Shown one piece after another: positions 1-6,265 of a DNA stretch of 8,585 nt. A program made the position numbers and the translations under genes. Every line of letters begins with the position of its first letter. Within the stretch, counting starts at the first letter, position 1. The notes under the pieces were generated by a model that searched no databases, had not been told where the DNA came from, and saw only the letters and a program-made list of their open reading frames with translations. The DNA is from JANNAV01 sp031384695 (lineage in GTDB: Bacteria > Pseudomonadota > Alphaproteobacteria > Rhodobacterales > Rhodobacteraceae), in NCBI GenBank assembly GCA_031384695.1, contig JANNAV010000001.1:1-8585 (forward strand), in the 5' to 3' direction.

Positions 1-1
1 C

Positions 2-808
2 GATCCGATGAAGGTCAAGGTGGTGCCGCTCAGCTCGGAAACCCGCTTTACCGCGCTTTCGGCTGGTGAAGTGGATTTGCTGGCCCGTACCAGCACCTGG
101 ACCTTCTCGCGCGATACCGATCTGAAGCTGGATTTCGTGGCTGTCAACTACTATGACGGGCAGGGATTCATGGTGAAGAAGTCGCTGGGGGTTTCCTCGG
201 CCAAGGAACTTGATGGCGCCACCGTCTGCATCCAGACCGGCACCACCACCGAGCTGAACCTGGCCGACTACTTCAAGTCCAATGGCATCACCTATGAGCC
301 GGTGCCGCTGAAAGACAATGCCGAAGCCGAGCAGCAGTATTCCTCGGGTGCTTGCGACGTTTACACCACGGATGCTTCGGGTCTGGCCGCCACGCGGGCA
401 ACCTTTGCCGATGCCGCCGAGCATATCATCCTGCCGGAAATCATCTCGAAAGAGCCGCTGGCACTGGTGGTGCGGCATGGGGATAACCAGTGGGCCGATA
501 TCGTTCGCTTTACTTTTGACGCGCTGATTGCGGCCGAAGAATTCGGCATCACCTCGGCCAACGTCAAGGAAATGGGCGCAGCCGTCGGGCCGAACCCCGA
601 AATCAATCGTCTTTTGGGTACGGAAGGCGAGTTGGGGGCGATGATGGGTCTGGACAAGGACTGGGCCGTGCGCGCGATCAGCGCTGGCGGCAACTATGGC
701 GAGATCTTCGAGGCCAATATCGGCGAGGCCACCCCGATTGGTCTGTCGCGCGGTCTGAACGCGCTGTGGACCCAGGGCGGGTTGCAGTACTCGCCGCCGT
801 TCCGGTGA
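2..808 (+). CDS. aapJ: General L-amino acid ABC transporter, periplasmic substrate-binding protein (AapJ/BztA-like), 5'-truncated by window edge
   Basis: Periplasmic binding protein of a polar amino acid ABC importer: it captures L-amino acids and delivers them to the AapQ/AapM permease encoded next. The frame is open to the left edge, so the first ATG (position 8) is internal; about 70-80 N-terminal residues, including the expected signal peptide, are missing from a family length near 340. Counted from that Met, visible family signatures are RFTALSAGEVDLLAR (13-27), TWTFSRDT (30-37), YYDGQGFMVKK (48-58), the ligand-pocket segment TVCIQTGTTTELN (72-84), and GACDVYTTDASGL (114-126). C74 and C116 sit where family members carry a conserved cysteine pair that probably forms a disulfide. 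The C-terminus (RGLNALWTQGGLQYSPPFR) is a close match to the AapJ end as I recall it. TGA is at 806-808, followed directly by a strong hairpin. In Rhodobacter the equivalent gene is bztA; specificity (broad versus acidic/amide amino acids) cannot be told from this fragment. Confidence 0.93.
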   Translation, partial: DPMKVKVVPLSSETRFTALSAGEVDLLARTSTWTFSRDTDLKLDFVAVNYYDGQGFMVKKSLGVSSAKELDGATVCIQTGTTTELNLADYFKSNGITYEPVPLKDNAEAEQQYSSGACDVYTTDASGLAATRATFADAAEHIILPEIISKEPLALVVRHGDNQWADIVRFTFDALIAAEEFGITSANVKEMGAAVGPNPEINRLLGTEGELGAMMGLDKDWAVRAISAGGNYGEIFEANIGEATPIGLSRGLNALWTQGGLQYSPPFR

Positions 809-820
809 TCTGAACTGAAC

Positions 821-845
821 AGGGGCGCACCATCGGTGCGCCCCT
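821..845 (+). terminator. Hairpin between aapJ and aapQ: partial terminator or 3'-end stabiliser
   Basis: Perfect inverted repeat: arm AGGGGCGCACC (821-831), loop ATC (832-834), arm GGTGCGCCCCT (835-845), an 11-bp GC-rich stem starting 12 nt after the aapJ stop. It is followed by TCTTCC, only a weak U-tract, so full termination is unlikely and read-through to aapQ is expected. Hairpins placed after binding-protein genes in ABC importer operons commonly protect the upstream mRNA from 3' exonucleases and reduce downstream transcription, giving binding protein in excess over permease. The structure is seen directly; the regulatory role is inferred from position. No promoter is recognisable in the remaining gap to aapQ (846-938), which shows only a weak 5-bp hairpin (CCTGC/GCAGG, 883-896). 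Confidence 0.75.
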
Positions 846-926
846 TCTTCCATCTGATCAGCGTTCAACCTGCGCCGGCCGACCTGCACAAGCAGGCATT
901 CCATGGACCGAGCCCGGGGGAAAAAC

Positions 927-932
927 AGGGGG
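927..932 (+). promoter_or_regulatory. Ribosome binding site deciding the aapQ start
   Basis: AGGGGG lies 6 nt before the ATG at 939. The in-frame ATG 36 nt further upstream (903) has no comparable purine-rich site at the right distance. This favours 939 as the true start. Confidence 0.65.
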
Positions 933-938
933 TTACCA

Positions 939-2192
939 ATGACACTTGCGATGGACGCGCCCAAGCCCGCCTTCCGCATTGGCATGTTGCTTTACGATAC
1001 GCGCTATCGTTCGTGGACCATTCAGGTGGTGTTTCTGGCGCTGCTGGTGCTGTTTCTGGGTTGGCTGGTGGCGAACACCATCCACAACCTGCACATCAAG
1101 GGCAAGGATTTCGATTTCGGCTTTCTGTGGGTGCGATCCGGCTATGACATCAACCAGACCCTGATTGAATATACCAATGACAGCAGCCATGGCCGCGCCT
1201 TGCTGGTGGGCCTGCTGAACACGGCCCTGCTGGCGTTCATCACCTGCGTGCTGGCCACCCTGATCGGGGTGTTTGCGGGCATCCTGCGGTTATCGAAAAA
1301 CTGGATCGTGGCGCGGCTGATGGTGGTTTACGTGGAACTGTTCCGCAACGTGCCGGTGGTGCTGTGGATGATCCTTGTCAGCGCCATCTTTTCGGTCAGC
1401 ATGCCCGAGCCGAAAGAGTTTCGCGGCGAAAACCCCACAGCCTCGATGGCTTTGTTCGATTCTTTTGCCCTCACCAACCGGGGTCTCTACATGCCCGAGC
1501 CGCTGTTCGAGCGCTCGCTGGGCGAGACCAACATCGGTATCGGCGCGGTGAGCAACAACATGCTGGCGATACTGGTGGTGCTGTTTGCCAGCGTCTGGGG
1601 GTATCGCAAGTTGCAGGCCCACGCCACCGTGGTGCAAAATGCCACGGGCGAGCGGCCGGTGACATGGTGGAAATCGGCGGCGATCCTGATCTTGCCGATA
1701 CTGGCGCTGAAACTGGCGCTTGGGCTGCACCTTGGCTACCCCGAGTTGAAAGGCTTCAATTTCAGCGGCGGGTTGCAGGCGCGCAACTCGCTGATCGCGA
1801 TGTGGCTGGCGCTGTCGATCTATTCCGGCACCTATATCTGCGAAAGCGTGCGCGGTGGGGTGCAGGCGATTTCGCGCGGGCAAACCGAGGCGGCGCTGGC
1901 GCTGGGTCTTGGGCAGGGGCAGGCGACGCGGCTGGTGATCCTGCCGCAGGCATTGCGCATCATCGTGCCGCCGATGATCTCGCAATATCTGTCGATCACC
2001 AAGAATACTTCGCTGGGGATTGCGGTGGGTTACATGGATCTGCGCGCCACGCTGGGCGGTATCACCATGAACCAGACCGGGCGCGAGTTGGAGTGCATGA
2101 TGTTGCTGATGGGGATTTATCTGACCATCAGCCTGATCATTTCGGCTTTGATGAACGTCTATAACAGCAGCATCGCGTTGAAGGAGCGTTGA
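939..2192 (+). CDS. aapQ: General L-amino acid ABC transporter, permease subunit (AapQ/BztB-like)
   Basis: Inner-membrane permease that pairs with the next gene product to form the amino acid channel of the importer. Starting at 939 the protein has 417 residues, the long type typical of AapQ/BztB rather than the roughly 230-residue HisQ/HisM type. The extra length is an N-terminal and central expansion. Rough hydrophobic segments: residues 27-46, 87-116, 122-153, 207-221, 245-263, 282-300 and 388-406. The family stretch VELFRNVPVVLWM (around 132-144) and the cytoplasmic EAA loop that docks on the ATPase (TEAALALGLGQGQATRLVILP, roughly 316-336) are intact. An upstream in-frame ATG at 903 would add 12 residues (MDRARGKNRGLP) but lacks a good ribosome binding site. 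TGA at 2190-2192 is followed after 1 nt by the aapM start, implying coupled translation. In Rhodobacter the equivalent is bztB; naming between the two schemes is uncertain. Confidence 0.93.
   Translation: MTLAMDAPKPAFRIGMLLYDTRYRSWTIQVVFLALLVLFLGWLVANTIHNLHIKGKDFDFGFLWVRSGYDINQTLIEYTNDSSHGRALLVGLLNTALLAFITCVLATLIGVFAGILRLSKNWIVARLMVVYVELFRNVPVVLWMILVSAIFSVSMPEPKEFRGENPTASMALFDSFALTNRGLYMPEPLFERSLGETNIGIGAVSNNMLAILVVLFASVWGYRKLQAHATVVQNATGERPVTWWKSAAILILPILALKLALGLHLGYPELKGFNFSGGLQARNSLIAMWLALSIYSGTYICESVRGGVQAISRGQTEAALALGLGQGQATRLVILPQALRIIVPPMISQYLSITKNTSLGIAVGYMDLRATLGGITMNQTGRELECMMLLMGIYLTISLIISALMNVYNSSIALKER
2181..2186 (+). promoter_or_regulatory. Ribosome binding site of aapM inside the 3' end of aapQ
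   Basis: AAGGAG forms part of the last aapQ codons and sits 7 nt before the aapM ATG at 2194. It supports that start and tight translational coupling. Confidence 0.75.
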
Positions 2193-2193
2193 G

Positions 2194-3492
2194 ATGACCC
2201 AGAATCTTTATGTCCGCAGCGCCATGCTGCCGCAGCAAAAAGCCCCAAGTTCGCAGGTGGGCGCGGTGCGCTGGATGCGCGAGAACCTGTTCTCGTCATG
2301 GCTCAACAGCTTCCTCACGCTGGCCTCGGTGGTGGTGGTCTACATGCTGGTCAGCGGTATCGGAGGCTGGTTGCTGCATTCCGTCTGGAACGCGGGTTCA
2401 CTGACCGAGTGCCGCGAGATCATTGCCCGCAACTATGGCGAGGGTGCCAAAGGCGCGTGTTTCGCCGTGGTTCGCGAACGCTGGCAGCAGATTTTGTTCG
2501 GCTTTTACCCGCGTGATCTGTACTGGCGCCCGACGCTGGCCCTGGTTCTGATGCTGGTGGCGCTGGGCCCGATCCTGTTTTCCTGGGTGCCGCGCGGGTT
2601 GTTGTGGTTTTCGGCGGCCTATCCGGCGGTGGCATTCTGGCTGCTGTGGGGCGGCACTGTCTGGCTGCCGGTGATGATTCTGTTGGCCTTTGCGCTAAGC
2701 TATCTGGCGTTCCGGTTCATCACGCCGGTGAGCGGGCTTGCGGGCATCATTGCGGCGATTGTGGTGCCGGTTGTCTGGTGGCTTTATCTCTGCGCGCCAG
2801 TGGCCGACGCGGTGAATTCGGTGCTGCCGCTTGGCCTGACGCAGTTGCAATCGGATGTGTTCGGCGGCTTTCTGCTTTCGGCGGTGATCGGGCTTTCCGG
2901 CATCGCCTTTTCCCTGCCGATCGGCGTGTTGCTGGCCTTGGGGCGGCAATCGGATTTGCTGGTGGTGAAGGCCACCTGCGTGGCGTTTATCGAGGGCATT
3001 CGCGGGGTGCCGCTGATCACGCTGTTGTTCGTGGCCTCGCTTTTGCTGAATTACTTCCTGCCGCCGGGCACCGAGTTTGATGTGATCGTGCGCGTGATCA
3101 TCATGGTGACACTGTTTTCGGCGGCCTATATGGCCGAGGTGATCCGGGGTGGTCTGGCCGCCTTGCCGCGCGGGCAGTATGAGGCCGCCGATGCGCTGGG
3201 CCTGGATTACTGGCAGGCACAGCGGCAGATCATCATGCCGCAGGCGCTTAAAGTGTCGATCCCCGGCATCGTCGGCCAGTTCATCGGGTTGTTCAAGGAT
3301 ACCACGCTGGTGTCCTTCATCTCGCTGCAGGATCCGTTGCAACTGATGAGCTCGATCCGGGCCAATCAGAACTGGAACGGACTTTACTGGGAGTTGTTCA
3401 TCTTTGTCGGATTCTTGTTTTTCATCTTCTGTTTCAGCATGTCGCGGTACTCGATGTACCTTGAAAACAAGCTGAAAACCGATCACCGTTAA
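2194..3492 (+). CDS. aapM: General L-amino acid ABC transporter, permease subunit (AapM/BztC-like)
   Basis: Second inner-membrane permease of the amino acid importer, 432 residues. An N-terminal hydrophobic segment (about 38-62) is followed by a hydrophilic stretch with three cysteines counting C90 and C73 (the third, C200, is further on), then several closely spaced hydrophobic segments (about 113-200). The conserved transporter domain follows, from about 225 to the end. Within it are FIEGIRGVPLITLLFV (265-280), AAYMAEVIRGGLAALPRGQ (310-328), and the EAA loop YEAADALGLDYWQAQRQIIMP (329-349) that contacts the ATPase. The tail KDTTLVSFISLQDPL (368-382) is typical of polar amino acid permeases. 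The central hydrophobic block makes it longer than rhizobial AapM as I recall it and closer to Rhodobacter BztC. It starts 1 nt after aapQ, and its TAA overlaps the ribosome binding site of aapP, so the three genes are one translational unit. Confidence 0.93.
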   Translation: MTQNLYVRSAMLPQQKAPSSQVGAVRWMRENLFSSWLNSFLTLASVVVVYMLVSGIGGWLLHSVWNAGSLTECREIIARNYGEGAKGACFAVVRERWQQILFGFYPRDLYWRPTLALVLMLVALGPILFSWVPRGLLWFSAAYPAVAFWLLWGGTVWLPVMILLAFALSYLAFRFITPVSGLAGIIAAIVVPVVWWLYLCAPVADAVNSVLPLGLTQLQSDVFGGFLLSAVIGLSGIAFSLPIGVLLALGRQSDLLVVKATCVAFIEGIRGVPLITLLFVASLLLNYFLPPGTEFDVIVRVIIMVTLFSAAYMAEVIRGGLAALPRGQYEAADALGLDYWQAQRQIIMPQALKVSIPGIVGQFIGLFKDTTLVSFISLQDPLQLMSSIRANQNWNGLYWELFIFVGFLFFIFCFSMSRYSMYLENKLKTDHR

Positions 3493-3496
3493 GGAG
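3491..3496 (+). promoter_or_regulatory. Ribosome binding site of aapP overlapping the aapM stop
   Basis: AAGGAG shares two bases with the aapM TAA (3490-3492) and lies 6 nt before the aapP ATG at 3503. It fixes this start over the internal Met11. Confidence 0.75.
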
Positions 3497-3502
3497 CGCC
3501 CC

Positions 3503-4282
3503 ATGGCCGAAGCCGCTATCCAACGCAGCAAAATGAGCGTCTCTGACGAGGTCGCGATCCAGATCACCGGCATGAACAAATGGTACGGCACCTTTCATGT
3601 GCTGCGCGATATCAACGTCACCGTGAACCGGGGCGAGCGGATCGTGGTGTGCGGGCCTTCGGGTTCGGGCAAATCGACGCTGATCCGCTGTGTGAACCGG
3701 CTGGAAGAGCATCAGCAAGGGCAGATCATCGTCGATGGCACCGAGCTGACCTCGGATCTGAAGAACATCGACAAGGTGCGGTCCGAAGTTGGGATGGTGT
3801 TTCAGCACTTCAACCTGTTCCCGCATCTGACGATTCTGGAAAACCTGACGCTGGCGCCGATCTGGGTGCGCAAGACGCCGAAGAAAGAGGCGGAAGAGGT
3901 GGCGATGCATTTCCTCGGCAAGGTGAAGATCCCCGAGCAGGCGCATAAATACCCCGGTCAGTTGTCGGGTGGTCAGCAGCAGCGGGTGGCGATTGCGCGG
4001 TCTTTGTGCATGAAGCCGCGCATCATGCTGTTTGACGAGCCGACCTCGGCGCTGGACCCCGAGATGATCAAGGAGGTGCTGGATACAATGATCCAGCTGG
4101 CCGAAGAAGGCATGACGATGATCTGCGTGACGCATGAGATGGGGTTTGCGCAAGCGGTGGCGAACCGGGTGATCTTTATGGATCAGGGCCAGATCGTTGA
4201 GCAGAACGAGCCGCGCGAGTTTTTCAACAACCCGCAGAGCGAGCGGACCAAGCTGTTTTTGAGCCAGATTCTGGGGCACTGA
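3503..4282 (+). CDS. aapP: General L-amino acid ABC transporter, ATP-binding subunit (AapP/BztD-like)
   Basis: Cytoplasmic ATPase that powers the amino acid importer as a dimer under AapQ/AapM. All nucleotide-binding elements are intact in this 259-residue protein. Walker A is GPSGSGKST (51-59) and the Q-loop glutamine is Q101 in MVFQHFNLFPHLT. The ABC signature is LSGGQQQR (154-161) and Walker B is IMLFDEP (174-180) with catalytic E179. The D-loop is SALD (182-185) and the switch histidine is H211 in VTHEMGF. The Y-loop region APIWVRKTPKKEAEEVAMHFL and the C-terminal end QSERTKLFLSQIL are typical of the AapP/BztD/GlnQ group. The first about 15 residues are a variable leader; Met11 is an alternative start but the ribosome binding site favours Met1. 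It is the last gene of the operon and ends in TGA at 4280-4282, just before the convergent intergenic repeats. Confidence 0.96.
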   Translation: MAEAAIQRSKMSVSDEVAIQITGMNKWYGTFHVLRDINVTVNRGERIVVCGPSGSGKSTLIRCVNRLEEHQQGQIIVDGTELTSDLKNIDKVRSEVGMVFQHFNLFPHLTILENLTLAPIWVRKTPKKEAEEVAMHFLGKVKIPEQAHKYPGQLSGGQQQRVAIARSLCMKPRIMLFDEPTSALDPEMIKEVLDTMIQLAEEGMTMICVTHEMGFAQAVANRVIFMDQGQIVEQNEPREFFNNPQSERTKLFLSQILGH

Positions 4283-4308
4283 GTTCGGGGGCACAAAGTT
4301 TGGGGGCA
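4283..4308 (+). repeat. Two 11-nt direct repeats after aapP
   Basis: GTTCGGGGGCA (4283-4293) and GTTTGGGGGCA (4298-4308) differ at one base and are set 15 nt apart. They begin directly after the aapP stop and lead into the GC-rich hairpin. They may be a small local duplication; no function is evident. Confidence 0.6.
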
Positions 4309-4345
4309 AGCCGGGGGCCAGCCCCCGGACCCCCGGGATATTTGG
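4309..4345. terminator. GC-rich hairpin of Rhodobacteraceae intergenic repeat type, probable shared terminator of convergent operons
   Basis: CCGGGGG (4311-4317), loop CCAG, CCCCCGG (4322-4328) forms a perfect 7-bp stem. A second copy of the 3' arm, CCCCCGG (4330-4336), follows after one base, so the same 5' arm could pair with either. Then comes GATATTTGGG. The order 'CCCCCGGACCCCCGG...TATTT' matches a short intergenic sequence I recall as frequent at gene ends in Rhodobacter, Paracoccus and Roseobacter relatives. That match is from memory and was not searched. Both flanking genes end here (aapP from the left, the oxidoreductase from the right), so a bidirectional terminator or mRNA 3'-end role is likely. 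The T-tract is weak (ATATTT on the + strand), so efficiency is uncertain. Confidence 0.65.
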
Positions 4346-4362
4346 GCAGTAAAGAAGCCGGA

Positions 4363-5493
4363 TCAGGTCAGTAAGGACATGGCTTCGCTTGGGCCTAAGG
4401 GGGCTGGCTGGGTGCAGGTGGTTTGCAGGGTGATGAAGCGGCCTTCTTCGCCTGATTGCAGGACCGCGAGCATCACTTCGACGCCGTGCAGAGTGCGGTC
4501 CAGCGAGCAGCGGTGATCGCGGTTCTGGTCGATAGCCTGCGCCATATCGGCGAGGCCAGCCGAGCGGTAGTTGGCGTGTTCCTGGGTGCCATGGCTCTGG
4601 TTGGGGATGGCGAAAGGGTGATCCCAGAGGGCGGCCTCGCGGATCAGGCCGTCGTTGCCCGCAATCTCTACCTTGCCACCGAAGAAATTCGGATCGGGCA
4701 GGAACACCGAGCCTTCGCTGCCGTATAGCTCCATATGGCTGCGTTTGTGGGCCCAGATATCCCAGGAGGTGGAGAGGGTGACGGTGGCGCCGTTGGTGAA
4801 CTCCAGCAGGGCATGGATGTTGGTGGCGGTTTTTACCGGGATCACCGCGCCGTGGCGGGGCGCGGAGGTGATGGTGCGGGTGGCGAAGGTGGCGTTGGCG
4901 AGGGCCGCGACGCGCTTGACCGGGCCGATCAGGTTGATCAGGTTGGCGATGTAATAGGGGCCCATGTCGAGCATCGGGCCGCCGCCGGGCAGGAAGAAGA
5001 AATCCGGGTTGGGGTGCCATGCCTCCATGCCATGGCCCATCACGGCGGCGGCACCGGCGATGATGCGGCCAAACCTGCCCTCTTCGATCATGTGCCGGGC
5101 GAACTGATGCGCGCCACCCAGAAAGGTATCGGGGGCGCAGCCGACCCGCAGGTTGCCCGCAAGCGCGAGGTGCTGCAACTCCAGCCCCTCGGCCATCGAC
5201 AGCACCAGCGGCTTTTCCGACCACACATGTTTGCCCGCCAGCAGCGCCGCTTTGGAAATGGCGAAATGCGCGGCAGGGACGGTGAGGTTGATCACCACGT
5301 CCACTGCCGGGTTGGCCAGCAGATCTTCCACCGATTGGGCCTGCACGCTGTATTCGGCGGCTTTCACCACCGCCGCCGCCATGTTCACATCGGCGCAGGC
5401 GCGCAACATCAGGCCCTTGAACTTTGGCGCAAGGGTGAAATAGGTGGTCGAGATATTGCCGCAGCCGATGATGCCGATGCCCAGTTTATCCAT
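4363..5493 (-). CDS. Gfo/Idh/MocA family NAD(P)-dependent sugar oxidoreductase
   Basis: Probable cytoplasmic dehydrogenase acting on a sugar, polyol or glycoside hydroxyl with NAD(P). The 376-residue protein has the family's two domains. The N-terminal Rossmann fold (about 1-120) has the dinucleotide motif GIIGCG (7-12), D35 at the end of the second strand (ACAD, favouring NAD), and the catalytic EKP motif (93-95, in VWSEKPL). A C-terminal alpha/beta substrate domain follows, containing GGGPMLDMGPYY (170-181). In most relatives this segment reads D-x-G-x-H; here D176 and G178 are kept but the His position is Tyr180. Other visible signatures are NGATVTLSTSWD and ELYGSEGSVFLPDP in the beta-sheet domain. 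It is the last gene of the mannosidase operon and starts 2 nt after the isomerase gene, so it is translationally coupled. The substrate cannot be assigned; the neighbours suggest a mannose-, glucose- or glycoside-derived compound. Confidence 0.9.
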   Translation of the reverse strand: MDKLGIGIIGCGNISTTYFTLAPKFKGLMLRACADVNMAAAVVKAAEYSVQAQSVEDLLANPAVDVVINLTVPAAHFAISKAALLAGKHVWSEKPLVLSMAEGLELQHLALAGNLRVGCAPDTFLGGAHQFARHMIEEGRFGRIIAGAAAVMGHGMEAWHPNPDFFFLPGGGPMLDMGPYYIANLINLIGPVKRVAALANATFATRTITSAPRHGAVIPVKTATNIHALLEFTNGATVTLSTSWDIWAHKRSHMELYGSEGSVFLPDPNFFGGKVEIAGNDGLIREAALWDHPFAIPNQSHGTQEHANYRSAGLADMAQAIDQNRDHRCSLDRTLHGVEVMLAVLQSGEEGRFITLQTTCTQPAPLGPSEAMSLLT

Positions 5494-5495
5494 GT

Positions 5496-6242
5496 TCAGA
5501 AGCCTTTCGCAGCCAGCAGCGAGCGCCCGGCAAAGCGGGAATGATCGGCGGGATTATCGTGTTCCATGATGAAATTCGCGCAAGCTGTCTGGCGCAGGGG
5601 CGCCATGATGGCGGGCCAATCGACGGTGCCGGAGCCCACATCGCACCAGCCATCTTCGGCGGCATTCTGGCCTGCGGGGGCGATATCCTTGAGGTGAACC
5701 GCGCTGATCCGTGGCCCGTGTCTGGCGATTGCCGCCAGCGGATCGCCGCCGCCACGAACGATCCAGGCGATATCAATTTCCCATTCCAGACCCGGGCCGC
5801 CGGCAAAGATATGGTCTTGCGGCAGCGTGCCATCGGGCAGGGGGGCGAATTCGAAATCATGGTTGTGCCAGCCAAAACGGTAGCCTGCGGCGATCAGGGG
5901 CGCGCCGGCGGTTTGCAGGCGGGCCCCCAACGCCTGCCAGCCTGCGGCGGTGGTGGGGCGGTCGGCGGGCAGAAGGTAGGGGCAATAGATGAATTTCAGG
6001 CCAAGGGTTCTGGCGGTGGCGAGGCAGCCCGCCAGATCATCTTCAAGGTCCGACAGGCCGAAATGGCCGGTGGGCATGGTCAGGCGATTGGCGCGCAGCA
6101 TGGCCGCGAGGCCCGCCGGATCGCCGTAAACACCGCCATAGCCTTCGACCGAGGCATAGCCATGGGCGGCCAGCATCGCCAGAGTACCCGCGAGCGGTGC
6201 GAAGTTGCGCGAGGAGTAGAGTTGATAGGAAAAGCTGGTCAT
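5496..6242 (-). CDS. Sugar phosphate isomerase/epimerase-like protein (xylose isomerase-like TIM barrel)
   Basis: Predicted cytoplasmic, divalent-metal-dependent isomerase or epimerase of a sugar or keto-sugar; 248 residues, slightly short for the family (about 250-290) but complete as a barrel. Candidate metal and catalytic residues sit at the ends of successive strands: E33 in SVEGYGG, H126 and H128 with E131 in GWHNHDFEF (124-132), E155 and D157 in WEIDIAW (154-160), H183, K185 and D186 in AVHLKDI (181-187), and E227/H228 in FIMEHDNP (224-231). The N-terminus (FSYQLYSSRNF) is typical of a group often annotated as sugar phosphate isomerase/epimerase and found beside Gfo/Idh/MocA oxidoreductases. 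The chosen ATG is preceded by AGAGGA. It lies 23 nt after the mannosidase stop and 2 nt before the oxidoreductase start, in one operon. Whether the substrate is phosphorylated is unknown; a role as hydrolase or lyase on a 3-keto sugar is an alternative. Confidence 0.87.
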   Translation of the reverse strand: MTSFSYQLYSSRNFAPLAGTLAMLAAHGYASVEGYGGVYGDPAGLAAMLRANRLTMPTGHFGLSDLEDDLAGCLATARTLGLKFIYCPYLLPADRPTTAAGWQALGARLQTAGAPLIAAGYRFGWHNHDFEFAPLPDGTLPQDHIFAGGPGLEWEIDIAWIVRGGGDPLAAIARHGPRISAVHLKDIAPAGQNAAEDGWCDVGSGTVDWPAIMAPLRQTACANFIMEHDNPADHSRFAGRSLLAAKGF

Positions 6243-6246
6243 GTGA

Positions 6247-6252
6247 TCCTCT
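6247..6252 (-). promoter_or_regulatory. Ribosome binding site of the isomerase gene
   Basis: AGAGGA on the minus strand ends 4 nt before the ATG at 6242-6240, in the 23-nt gap after the mannosidase stop. The gap holds no visible terminator, which supports co-transcription. Confidence 0.6.
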
Positions 6253-6265
6253 GATGCCTTTGGGG

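Noticed and set aside
883..896. Small hairpin CCTGC-ACAA-GCAGG before aapQ
   Set aside because: A 5-bp stem is within chance in this GC-rich DNA and has no nearby feature that would give it a role.
903..938. Upstream ATG at 903 as the aapQ start
   Set aside because: It would add 12 non-conserved residues and has no ribosome binding site; AGGGGG before 939 is better placed.
1290..1985. Minus-strand (231 codons) and plus-strand (1364-2164) open frames overlapping aapQ
   Set aside because: Both are shadow frames of aapQ with no family signature and no ribosome binding site of note.
2695..3591. Minus-strand open frame (298 codons) opposite aapM
   Set aside because: It lies antisense to the conserved permease domain, has a His/Gln/Arg-rich translation with no motif, and is explained by the codon bias of the real gene.
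3434..5224. Long minus-strand open frame (596 codons) running across aapP and into the oxidoreductase gene
   Set aside because: It is antisense to an ATPase with every ABC motif intact and out of frame with the oxidoreductase. Its composition is Arg/Pro/His-rich low complexity, as expected from GC-rich shadow frames, and no domain is recognisable.
4735..5544. Plus-strand open frame (269 codons) opposite the oxidoreductase
   Set aside because: It is a Gly/His/Arg-rich antisense translation; the minus-strand reading has GxGxxG, EKP and the substrate-domain motif.
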